From the NCBI RefSeq assembly GCF_003837865.1, contig NZ_RQIS01000001.1, forward strand, positions 248,001 to 312,000: 64,000 nt of DNA, given 5' to 3'. The position numbers and the translations under genes were made by a program. Positions 42,425 through 50,397 of this stretch are shown here, one piece after another. Source of the stretch: Paraburkholderia dinghuensis (GTDB lineage Bacteria > Pseudomonadota > Gammaproteobacteria > Burkholderiales > Burkholderiaceae). Position 1 is the stretch's first letter. The number at the start of each line of letters is the position of its first letter. Under the pieces are notes generated by a model. The model was not told where the DNA came from. It did not search any database and saw only the letters and a program-made list of their open reading frames with translations.

Positions 42425-43120
42425 ATGTTTTTTGCTGCCGGAGCGGATCGCCGCGTCGCCACAGCAATCGCCCTCGTCGTGGCACTGCACGCGATGCTGA
42501 TCGCAATCGTGCTGACACGACGTGACGCCGCCGCGCCAGTCGCGCTCGGCTCGCACGCGATCGCCGCCGAACTGCTTCAGCCCGACCCGGTTGCGGTTGC
42601 AGCCGCAGTCAATTCGCCGCCGACACCGCCAAAACCGGTCCAACGCGTCGCCCCCGCAAAACCCGCGGCGCGGCCAATGGCGCGCCCGATGCCACTGCCC
42701 GTCGCACAAGCACCGTCGGAACACCAGAACGAGACGCCCGCGCAGGCAGGTCCGACACCGACCGCTGCCGCGCCTTCAGTTCCTGAAGTGTCGCAGCCTG
42801 CCGCCGCCGCTCGGGGCAAGCCGACGATGGAATTGAGCGCACCGAAAAACGTGCCGCACCTCGACTGCCGGATCGCGCAGCCGGATTACCCGATGCTCTC
42901 GAAGCGGCGTGGCGAAACCGGCACCGCGTCCGTGGGCTTCGTGGTCGGCCTGAGCGGGCAGATCGAGGACATCCAGCTCAAAAAGAGCAGCGGTTACAGC
43001 CGTCTCGACGACGCCGCACTCGCAGCGATGCGTGATAGCGCGTGCAAACCGTATATGGAAAACGGCGAACCAGTGCGTGCCGCCTACACTCAACCTTTCG
43101 ACTTCAGTCTGCATAACTAA
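42425..43120 (+). CDS. tonB: TonB energy-transducing protein
   Basis: A 231-residue protein with one N-terminal membrane anchor (VATAIALVVALHAMLIAIVL), a Pro/Ala/Lys-rich periplasmic span (PPTPPKPVQRVAPAKPAARP), and a C-terminal TonB domain (YPMLSKRRGETGTASVGFVV and GYSRLDDAALAAM). It couples proton motive force from ExbBD to outer-membrane receptors such as the one at 37.7 kb. A TTG at 42410 is an alternative start. It is the first gene of tonB-exbB-exbD. Confidence 0.93.
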   Translation: MFFAAGADRRVATAIALVVALHAMLIAIVLTRRDAAAPVALGSHAIAAELLQPDPVAVAAAVNSPPTPPKPVQRVAPAKPAARPMARPMPLPVAQAPSEHQNETPAQAGPTPTAAAPSVPEVSQPAAAARGKPTMELSAPKNVPHLDCRIAQPDYPMLSKRRGETGTASVGFVVGLSGQIEDIQLKKSSGYSRLDDAALAAMRDSACKPYMENGEPVRAAYTQPFDFSLHN

Positions 43121-43167
43121 GGATGAGTGAGGCTGTGAATCTCACGAATTGAAAAGAGGAAGGAAAA

Positions 43168-43887
43168 ATGCAGAACTACGGTATCGCCCACGTATGGGAG
43201 CAAGGCGAATTCGTGACACGCGGCATCGCGCTCACGCTCCTGATCATGTCGGTGCTGTCCTGGTGCGTGATCGTCGCGAAGGGCTGGAACGTCGTGCGCC
43301 TGAAGCGACTGACGAAGAACGCTGAAGAGCGGTTCTGGCATTCGGACAATTTCGCCGACGGGGTGCAGAAGCTTGGCCACGACAACCGCGAAGACAATCC
43401 ATTCCTCGCGCTCGCGCTGTCGGGTCAGGAGGCCGCCGAGCATCATCACCAGACGCAGCCGCATCTGCACGACCGGATGGACGTGTCGGACTGGTTGACG
43501 CGCTGCCTGAAGGACACGATGGACGACGCGGTCGCGAAGATGCAAGGCGGCCTCGCGGTGCTCGCGTCGATCGGCAGCACGGCGCCGTTCGTCGGTTTGT
43601 TCGGCACCGTGTGGGGCATCTATCACGCGCTGATGACGATTGGCGCAACCGGTCAGACGTCGATCGACGCGGTCGCGGGGCCGGTCGGCGAGGCACTGAT
43701 CATGACCGCATTCGGCCTGTTCGTCGCGATCCCGGCTGTGCTCGGCTATAACGCGCTGACTCGCGCGAACAAGGCAATCGTCACGAAGCTGAACCGCTTC
43801 GCGCATGGCCTGCACGCCTACTTCGTGACGGGCACGCGACTGTCGTCGGCGAAGGGCAACGTGCGGGTCGCCGCGAGCGGCCAATAA
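43168..43887 (+). CDS. exbB: Biopolymer transport protein ExbB
   Basis: A 239-residue MotA/TolQ/ExbB-family protein with three membrane segments. The conserved region LAVLASIGSTAPFVGLFGTVWGIYHAL is at about residues 128-154, and ALIMTAFGLFVAIPAVLGYN is near residue 175. It forms the proton channel with ExbD. An AGGAAGG site lies 6 nt before the ATG. Confidence 0.95.
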   Translation: MQNYGIAHVWEQGEFVTRGIALTLLIMSVLSWCVIVAKGWNVVRLKRLTKNAEERFWHSDNFADGVQKLGHDNREDNPFLALALSGQEAAEHHHQTQPHLHDRMDVSDWLTRCLKDTMDDAVAKMQGGLAVLASIGSTAPFVGLFGTVWGIYHALMTIGATGQTSIDAVAGPVGEALIMTAFGLFVAIPAVLGYNALTRANKAIVTKLNRFAHGLHAYFVTGTRLSSAKGNVRVAASGQ

Positions 43888-43902
43888 CCACGGAGGTTTT
43901 CG

Positions 43903-44322
43903 ATGGCGATGAATGCCTTTTCCAGCGACGAAGACGATGGCGTGATGAATGAGATCAACATGACGCCGCTCGTCGACGTCATGCTGGTTCTTCTCATCGT
44001 GTTCATGGTGACGATTCCGGTGATTCGCCACGCGGTGAAGATCGACCTGCCGCACGCGAGCAGCCAGAAAGAGGACGCGAAACCGGCGCAGGTCAACGTG
44101 TCGATCCAGCAAGACGGCTCCGTGCTTTGGAACGGCGAACCGGTTGACTACAACGCGCTGCACCTGAAGATCGCAGCGGCTGCGCACGCATCGCCGCAGC
44201 CGGAGCTACATCTGAATGCGGACCGGCGAGTCGCCTATGAACACGTCGCGCAATTGATGTCGGCCGCGCAGCGTGGTGGTCTTTCGAAGATCGGCTTCGT
44301 CACAGATCCAGCGCGGCGCTAA
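43903..44322 (+). CDS. exbD: Biopolymer transport protein ExbD
   Basis: A 139-residue protein with a single N-terminal helix. INMTPLVDVMLVLLIVFMVT carries the channel aspartate (Asp25 region) of the family. The periplasmic part ends AAQRGGLSKIGFVTD, typical of ExbD/TolR. It follows exbB by 15 bp and completes the TonB motor. GGAGG precedes the start. Confidence 0.95.
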   Translation: MAMNAFSSDEDDGVMNEINMTPLVDVMLVLLIVFMVTIPVIRHAVKIDLPHASSQKEDAKPAQVNVSIQQDGSVLWNGEPVDYNALHLKIAAAAHASPQPELHLNADRRVAYEHVAQLMSAAQRGGLSKIGFVTDPARR

Positions 44323-44535
44323 CGCGGTGGCGCGTCTTGAGTCTGAGCCCGAGCTAGTCGCGGTCGGACGTGGGGATTTCCGGCCTGGTTGAGTTGCCAG
44401 TGACGCGCTCCCTGCGTACCTCGCAGACCTGATCCTCCAACGCTCCCCGACGAAAAGAGGCATACATCCAACGGAGAAAAAACTGCGCGGATCAGGACAG
44501 GCTCGGCGCACCACTGTGGCGGAGCCTGCAACTCC

Positions 44536-44823
44536 CTAGCGCACCTTTGCCGCGGCGATGGAATTTATCGATTCCTGCGGAGGGGGAATCAGGTGAGCCG
44601 ACGGCGACACCATTTCGGCAAGCCGCTGCGCGTCCTCCGGTCGGCGCTCGGCTGAATGTGCACGCATGATCGACTCCCAGGCGAAGTAGGTGCCGACGGC
44701 ATAGTCCTGGCAGCTTCTACGCTCCACTTCGGAGGACGCAACATGAGCCCTTTTGAGTTGCAGTGCAATCTCGGCCTCGACTGCGGCAGTCAGTTCTGTA
44801 TAACTCCAACTTTGCGCGTCCAT
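44536..44823 (-). CDS. Hypothetical protein, 95 aa
   Basis: A small protein with no membrane segment or signal peptide. It begins MDAQSWSYTELTAAVEAEIA and is rich in Ala and Glu, probably mostly helical. A GGAGG site 5 nt before the ATG supports the start. I do not recognise a family beyond its general resemblance to small uncharacterised Burkholderia proteins. It is on the opposite strand to exbD and DedA and seems to be monocistronic. Confidence 0.65.
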   Translation of the reverse strand: MDAQSWSYTELTAAVEAEIALQLKRAHVASSEVERRSCQDYAVGTYFAWESIMRAHSAERRPEDAQRLAEMVSPSAHLIPPPQESINSIAAAKVR

Positions 44824-45217
44824 GTCGACCTCCGACTGCAGCGGCTTGTGTTGTGCGTCGCCCGAAACGACATCGACGCGAAGCGCCGCCGCTTCGCGTC
44901 CCAAAACGCCTGAGTTAATTTGTAGGTCAAAAACGGCGAAACTGCTAGCCGCTGGGCAGAAACGGCACGTCGACGACGCAATCGCACAGTGGCAGTTCGC
45001 CTGTACGCCGCTCCAATCAAACGCCCCGAATTTCCTGAAGCTCCTGGCAAGACGAATGCCGATCTGATCGGCACGGGCAAGGCCAACCCTTCAGTAAGCT
45101 CGGGTTTTGCGTGGCTCGCGTGCGGCGAGCCCCCCCCCCGCCGGCCGCACGGAGCGAGACTGCCGCGCGCTTGTCGCTATACTGACCGCTCGACCAACCG
45201 ACACGTACCGGGCGAGC
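44824..45217. other. Intergenic region before the DedA gene
   Basis: 394 bp between divergent genes. It contains a 19-bp inverted repeat-like segment near 44880 (GAAGCGCCGCCGCTTCGCG) and a run of ten C residues at 45130-45139. No promoter or RNA was identified. Confidence 0.35.
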
Positions 45218-45889
45218 ATGGCCACGTTCGTGCAATTCGTACTGCAACTGGACCAGGACCTCGAAGCACTGCTGGTCCAGCATGGAACGCTGGCCTACGC
45301 GATCCTCGGAGCGTTCATCTTCTGCAGTGTCGGCGTACTACCGCTCGTCTTTCTGCCGGCGGACATGCTGCTGTTCCTCTCCGGCGCACTCGCCGCCGTC
45401 GGCGTGCTGCAGCCCGTGTGGCTTGCGCCGGTGGTGGTCGCGTCCGCGGTGGCTGGACAAGTGTTCAACTATTGGCTCGCACGTGCCATCGCAGCGGTAT
45501 GGCAGCCAAAGAGCGGTGGCTGGATCGACAAGCTGACTGCGCGAACGCGCGCGCTCTACGCGCGTCACGGCGCCGCGCTGCTGCTGTACTCACCCTTCAT
45601 CGCAATCGTCCGGGCGGTCGCGCCCGCGCTCGCCGGTGCGACGAAAATGCCGTTTCGCCGCTTCGTGCGTTTCGCGAGCGCGGGTGCAGTGATCTGGGTA
45701 TGCACACTCGCCGGGCCCGGTTATTTTTTCGGCAACGTGCCGTGGGTCCGTGCGCACCTGCCGGCTGCGATGGCGATCGTGATAGGCGCGGGTGTCGTCG
45801 CGCTGGTCGTCGGCGTGCTGTGGCGAGGACGACGCAAGCGCCGTACCGCCGATCCGTCGCTATCCGGCGAAGAGTCCCGCTGCGACTGA
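45218..45889 (+). CDS. DedA-family membrane protein
   Basis: A 223-residue inner-membrane protein of the DedA/VTT (SNARE-associated) superfamily. Family motifs are FLPADMLLFLSGALAAVG, GQVFNYWLARAIA (in place of the usual G..YxxGR), and PFIAIVRAVAPALAGATKMPFRRF with the conserved Arg-Pro region. DedA proteins flip undecaprenyl phosphate or phosphatidylethanolamine. The C-terminus is a basic tail (RGRRKRR). It is followed 47 bp later by the AI-2E-family gene, likely as an operon. Confidence 0.87.
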   Translation: MATFVQFVLQLDQDLEALLVQHGTLAYAILGAFIFCSVGVLPLVFLPADMLLFLSGALAAVGVLQPVWLAPVVVASAVAGQVFNYWLARAIAAVWQPKSGGWIDKLTARTRALYARHGAALLLYSPFIAIVRAVAPALAGATKMPFRRFVRFASAGAVIWVCTLAGPGYFFGNVPWVRAHLPAAMAIVIGAGVVALVVGVLWRGRRKRRTADPSLSGEESRCD

Positions 45890-45936
45890 CGCAGCGGCCC
45901 GCAACCCGGCAGGCAACGCTGCTCGCAGGGGGACGC

Positions 45937-46968
45937 ATGAACGAGGGTCTGCTGAAATGCACATGCGCGGCCGTGCTCGCCACGCTGCTCGGATGGGGGC
46001 TCTACGTCGGCCGCTCCGTACTGGTGCCGATCGCGTTCGGCATCATCGCAACGTACGTGGTCTTCGGTCTCGCCAACCTGCTGTGCCGCATTCCCTACGT
46101 CGGCAAACGCCTGCGGGCCGGCCTGCGCTACACGATCGCGGCAACGCTGATGCTCTTCACCGTCTACCTGTCGGTCGACCTGCTGCTATCCGACAAGGAC
46201 CGGCTGATGGCGGTCGCGCCGAAGTACGAGGCGACGCTGCTCGTGCTGCTCACGAAATTCGCCGCGCTGCTTCACATCGAAACCGAAGCGAGCTGGACTG
46301 CGATCCGCCGCGATCTGCTGGCGAGCGTCGACGTGCAGGCGATCATTACCACGATGTTGTCGTCGGTATCGTCGCTGCTCGCGGCGATCATCGTCGTGCT
46401 GCTTTACGCGACGTTCTTTCTCATCGAGCACGCTAAATACCGCCGCAAGCTCGTGAACTTCGCGGAAGGGTCGACGCGCATCGTGTCCGTCATCGACGAG
46501 ATCAACTCGAAGATCGGCGTCTATCTCGCGATGAAGGCCCTGCTCGGTGCGATCCTCGGCATCGTGAGCTGGATCTGCATGCGCTTCATCGGACTTGAAT
46601 TTGCGGAGCTGTGGGCCGTGCTGATCGGCCTCCTGAACTTCATCCCGTATGCGGGCTCGTGGATCTCGGTCGCCGTGCCGACGCTGCTCGCCGCGCTGCA
46701 GTTTGGCCAGTTGAGCGAAGCAATCGTGCTGTTCATGTTGCTCACGACCGCGAATTTCGTGGTCGGCCACCTCCTCGACCCGTGGCTGATGGGCGGCTCG
46801 TTGAACCTGAGTCCCGCGGTGATCCTGATCAGTCTCGCCGTGTGGTCGTCGATCTGGGGCATCGCGGGCGCCTTTCTTGCCGTGCCGATCACCGTCGGTC
46901 TGATCATTGCATTTTCTGCATTTGAATCGACGCGTCGTTTTGCAGCTCTCCTAACCAATGACGGCTGA
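45937..46968 (+). CDS. AI-2E-family (YdiK-type) membrane transporter
   Basis: A 343-residue inner-membrane protein with about eight hydrophobic segments. It carries AI-2E/UPF0118 features: VPIAFGIIATYVVFGLANLL near the N-terminus and LNFIPYAGSWISVAVPTLLA with GHLLDPWLMGGSLNLSPAVI in the C-terminal half. The family includes TqsA (autoinducer-2 export) and Na+/H+ antiporter-like members; the substrate is unknown. AGGGGGA precedes the ATG. The open frame extends far upstream through DedA but is not coding there. Confidence 0.88.
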   Translation: MNEGLLKCTCAAVLATLLGWGLYVGRSVLVPIAFGIIATYVVFGLANLLCRIPYVGKRLRAGLRYTIAATLMLFTVYLSVDLLLSDKDRLMAVAPKYEATLLVLLTKFAALLHIETEASWTAIRRDLLASVDVQAIITTMLSSVSSLLAAIIVVLLYATFFLIEHAKYRRKLVNFAEGSTRIVSVIDEINSKIGVYLAMKALLGAILGIVSWICMRFIGLEFAELWAVLIGLLNFIPYAGSWISVAVPTLLAALQFGQLSEAIVLFMLLTTANFVVGHLLDPWLMGGSLNLSPAVILISLAVWSSIWGIAGAFLAVPITVGLIIAFSAFESTRRFAALLTNDG

Positions 46969-47012
46969 TGCCGTTCGCACACAGGGATGTAATTCCGGCA
47001 AACCAGCGCGAC

Positions 47013-47753
47013 TCAAAGCGACGCGGACGCCATACGGATATCCGAAATGAACCGCCTGGCGCGCGGATGCTCAGGCCGAGCGAAAAACCGCTCCGGTGTG
47101 GCGCGCTCCAGTATTTCGCCGTGATCCATGAACAGCACCCGGTCGGTCACTTCGCGCGCGAAGCCCATTTCATGCGTCACGACCACCATCGTCATGCCGT
47201 CGCGCGCAAGGCCTTTCATGACCTGCAGAACCTCGCCCACCATTTCCGGATCGAGCGCGGAGGTCGGTTCGTCGAACAACATCACGGGCGGCTGCATCGT
47301 CAATGCACGCGCGATCGCCACGCGCTGCTGCTGGCCACCCGACAACTCCGATGGGAACGCGTTCGCTTTGTGCGCAAGTCCCACCCGATCGAGCAGCGCC
47401 AGCGCACGCTCGCGTGCCTCCTGCCTCGTGGCGCGCGTCAGGTGCACCGGCGCGATCGTGCGATTTTCGAGCGCGCTCAGATGCGGAAACAGATTGAACT
47501 GCTGGAACACGAAACCGATGTGCGAGCGAAACGCATTGATATCGAGCCCGCGACGATGGATATCGTCGCCGTCCAGCACAATACGTCCCGAGTCGATCGG
47601 CTCGAGCCGGTTAAGCGTGCGGATCAGCGTCGATTTACCCGAACCCGACGGTCCGCAGACCACCGCGACCTCGCCCTTGGCAAAGGTTTCGGTGATATTG
47701 ACCAGCGCGTGGTATCGACCGTACCACTTGTTGACGTTGTCGAACTTGATCAT
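47013..47753 (-). CDS. Polar amino-acid ABC transporter ATP-binding protein
   Basis: A 246-residue GlnQ/GltL-type ATPase. Walker A is GPSGSGKST near residue 35, the Q-loop [17 protein letters not shown], signature [15 protein letters not shown], Walker [16 protein letters not shown] and H-loop VTHEMGFA. It overlaps the permease gene by 4 nt. It is the last of four genes in the order binding protein, permease, permease, ATPase. Confidence 0.93.
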   Translation of the reverse strand: MIKFDNVNKWYGRYHALVNITETFAKGEVAVVCGPSGSGKSTLIRTLNRLEPIDSGRIVLDGDDIHRRGLDINAFRSHIGFVFQQFNLFPHLSALENRTIAPVHLTRATRQEARERALALLDRVGLAHKANAFPSELSGGQQQRVAIARALTMQPPVMLFDEPTSALDPEMVGEVLQVMKGLARDGMTMVVVTHEMGFAREVTDRVLFMDHGEILERATPERFFARPEHPRARRFISDIRMASASL

Positions 47754-48466
47754 GAGGTGGCCATGGCCGATGCGTTGTACACGGTCTGGCGTGCAGACCG
47801 GTGCTCCAGCCAGAACGCAAACCGCGAAAGGGAAAAGCACAGTACGAAGTAAGTCAAGCCGAGGATCAGGTAGATGGACGTGGGATAGATGAATACCTGC
47901 GTATTGATCTGCGTGGCCACGAAGGACACTTCCGCCAGACCAATGATGTAACCCAGCGACGTCTCCTTGATGGTCGAAATGAACTGGTTGACCAGCGAAG
48001 GCAGCATATGACGCAGCGCCTGCGGCAGGATCGCGAGACGTATGGCGGCGAACCACGGCAACCCGAGCGAGCGCGCACTCTCCATCTGGCCGCGCGGCAG
48101 GCCCACAATGCCGGCGCGCACGATTTCGGCCAGGTAACAGCTATCGAACAAGACCAGCGCCATCAGCATCGTGGCGAACTGCCCCGTCTGGATACCCGTG
48201 ACGCTCGGCAGGAAGAAGTACGCCCAGAACACCACCATGAGCAGCGGAGTGCCGCGCACCACGAACACCAGCGTCGTCACTGGCCAGCGCAGCCAACGCC
48301 ACGGGCTTACGCGGGCGAGTCCGAGCAACAGACCGAGCGGCATCGCGAGCAACAGGCCAAACGTTGCCAGCACGAGGGTCAGTGCAAGCCCACCCAGCGG
48401 CCCTTGCGGAAAGCGGCCGACCAGAAAATAGAGCCCGTACGTCCGGATCACGTCGATCAACGTCAT
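47750..48466 (-). CDS. Amino-acid ABC transporter permease (GltK-like)
   Basis: A 238-residue inner-membrane permease of the His/Glu/Gln/Arg/opine family with five or six helices. The coupling loop reads [20 protein letters not shown] with [20 protein letters not shown]. It is 10 bp after the other permease and 4-nt overlapped with the ATPase. Confidence 0.92.
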   Translation of the reverse strand: MTLIDVIRTYGLYFLVGRFPQGPLGGLALTLVLATFGLLLAMPLGLLLGLARVSPWRWLRWPVTTLVFVVRGTPLLMVVFWAYFFLPSVTGIQTGQFATMLMALVLFDSCYLAEIVRAGIVGLPRGQMESARSLGLPWFAAIRLAILPQALRHMLPSLVNQFISTIKETSLGYIIGLAEVSFVATQINTQVFIYPTSIYLILGLTYFVLCFSLSRFAFWLEHRSARQTVYNASAMATS

Positions 48467-48476
48467 GTCGGAATCC

Positions 48477-49172
48477 TTATGATGCGCGCGGTGGGAAGTA
48501 ATGGTGATACCCGCTCGCGAGCACCGAGATCAGCAGCGACACCGCCAGATAGCTCACCGTCGCGAACGTGAAGGCCTCGAAACTGCGAAACGTGGCACTT
48601 TCCACCTTGGCTGCCTGATACATGAGTTCCGCCGTGCCGATTACGGTGGCGATGCTTGTGTCCTTCCAGATGTTGAGCGTCTGCGAGAGCAACGGCGGCA
48701 CGGCGACGCGCAGCGCCTGCGGCAGCACGACGAGACGCATCGATTTGAGCCACGGCAGGCCGAGCGCGCGCGCTGCCTCGAACTGAACGGTCGGGACAGC
48801 GCGAATACCGCTGCGCACGTCTTCGGCGATAAATGCGGCGTAATACAGCGTGATCGCGACCACCGCTGCGATCGTTTCGACGTCGTGCGCATAGAGCCAT
48901 TGCCTGGCCGCATCGGGAAGCAGCTCGGGGGCGCCGAAGTACCAGAACAGCAGATGCGCGAGCAGTGGCACATTGCGCTGCGACTCAACGAACACGCTAC
49001 CGAGACCACGTACCGGCGCGAAGGGCGATAGACGCGCGAGCGCTATCAACGTGCCAAGCGGCAGGGCGAGGACAAACGTCGCGCCCAGCAAGGTCAGCGA
49101 CAGCCGTAGACCGGCCAGCAACATCGCCTGGTACGGGCCCGAGAGCAGGATCGACAGATCGAATGACGGCAT
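48477..49172 (-). CDS. Amino-acid ABC transporter permease (GltJ-like)
   Basis: A 231-residue permease, partner of the GltK-like protein. RNVPLLAHLLFWYFGAPELLP is the typical first-half motif, and EDVRSGIRAVPTVQFEAARALGLPW is the coupling loop. The start MPSFDLSILLSGPYQ at 49172 is chosen over an upstream ATG-type frame at 49211. Confidence 0.9.
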   Translation of the reverse strand: MPSFDLSILLSGPYQAMLLAGLRLSLTLLGATFVLALPLGTLIALARLSPFAPVRGLGSVFVESQRNVPLLAHLLFWYFGAPELLPDAARQWLYAHDVETIAAVVAITLYYAAFIAEDVRSGIRAVPTVQFEAARALGLPWLKSMRLVVLPQALRVAVPPLLSQTLNIWKDTSIATVIGTAELMYQAAKVESATFRSFEAFTFATVSYLAVSLLISVLASGYHHYFPPRAS

Positions 49173-49251
49173 GGAAAGACGTAAAACGATAGAACGGCGG
49201 CAGCCCACCATCGAAGCGCCTGGTGAGCTGCCGCAGATGAGACGGTGCCGG

Positions 49252-50100
49252 TTAGCCGGTGACCTTGTCGTCGTCGATCTTGTCGGTTTCGATCCTGAAG
49301 TTGCGCGGGCCGAACTTCAGCTTGCTGTCCTTCCCGTACCACTTGTCATAGAGTCGATTCGCCTCGCCCGACGCTTCCAGTTCGCGCAGTTCGCCATCGA
49401 TGGCCGTCTTAAGCGCCGGCTCGCCCTTGCGGACACCCAGTGCGAGCGGTTCCACGTTCAGGTTCTGCGGCAGGATTTCATATTCGGAAGCGCGCGGGCC
49501 GAGCTTGTGGACGTCGTCATACAGTGACGATTCGTCGTTCACGTAGGCCACGCCCTTGCCTTGCTGCAACGCCTGGAATGCCTGCTGGGTGGTCTCGAAT
49601 GTGATGACCTGCGCCGTCGGCACCACGCGCAGCAGGTTAGGTACCTGCGTGCCGCCCTTGACCGTCAACACGCGCTTGCCGGCCAGATCAGGGATGCTGT
49701 GGATACCGCTGGACTTCACGACCAGCACCTTCGATCCGGTGATGAAGTGCGTCAGCCCGAAATCGATCTGGGACTCGCGCTCCTTGTTGTGCGTGAGCGA
49801 GGCCGCCAGCACATCGACATGACCCTGCTGCAGTTCGGGAATACGCGCGGCCACTGAGAGTTGCTTGAATACCGGCTTCACGCCGAGCTTCTTCGCCACA
49901 TCCCTGGCAAGATCGATCTCGTAGCCGATATAGTCGCGCGTCTGAGGATCGATGAAACTGTTCGGCTCATCGGTACCGAGTACGCCGAATACGATTTCAC
50001 CCTTCTGCTTGATGTCGGCGAGCTGGTCGGCATGAGCGGCCGCGGTACCGACCGCGATGACACCGGCGACAAGAACCTTAAGCAACGGCGGAATACGCAT
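49252..50100 (-). CDS. Amino-acid ABC transporter substrate-binding protein
   Basis: A 282-residue periplasmic receptor of family 3. The signal peptide is MRIPPLLKVLVAGVIAVGTAAAHA, and the mature part begins DQLADIKQKGEIVFGVLGTD. The DYIGYEIDLARDVAKKLGV and AASLTHNKERESQIDFGLTHF segments are typical of glutamate/aspartate or glutamine receptors. Ligand choice between these is not certain. First gene of the four-gene import operon. Confidence 0.92.
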   Translation of the reverse strand: MRIPPLLKVLVAGVIAVGTAAAHADQLADIKQKGEIVFGVLGTDEPNSFIDPQTRDYIGYEIDLARDVAKKLGVKPVFKQLSVAARIPELQQGHVDVLAASLTHNKERESQIDFGLTHFITGSKVLVVKSSGIHSIPDLAGKRVLTVKGGTQVPNLLRVVPTAQVITFETTQQAFQALQQGKGVAYVNDESSLYDDVHKLGPRASEYEILPQNLNVEPLALGVRKGEPALKTAIDGELRELEASGEANRLYDKWYGKDSKLKFGPRNFRIETDKIDDDKVTG

Positions 50101-50397
50101 GTGATCTCCATTTCTCGTTAAGTGGACGGAGCCACTCTATGGCGCGGGGCACCAGAAGGGAACGAAGAAATTGGGATAAACAAATGACACACGCTCACGC
50201 ACAAAGTCATCGGATGACCGAAGACGGGACGCGATGGTATTTCCAACGGTATGCGCGCCGGCCGCGGACGCCCTCGTTCTGCTGCACGAGCGTTCGCAAT
50301 CAGACTCAGCATGTGCGTGAAAGGGACGTTGTCAGCGTCTGCGCCCGAAAAACGCGCGTGAGCCGCGTGAGCGCGAACTGAGCGACCTGTCGACCCG

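Noticed and set aside
42147..42462. Upstream extension and overlapping frame of the PepSY protein
   Set aside because: It is a different reading frame, covers the Fur-promoter region and lacks similarity to membrane proteins.
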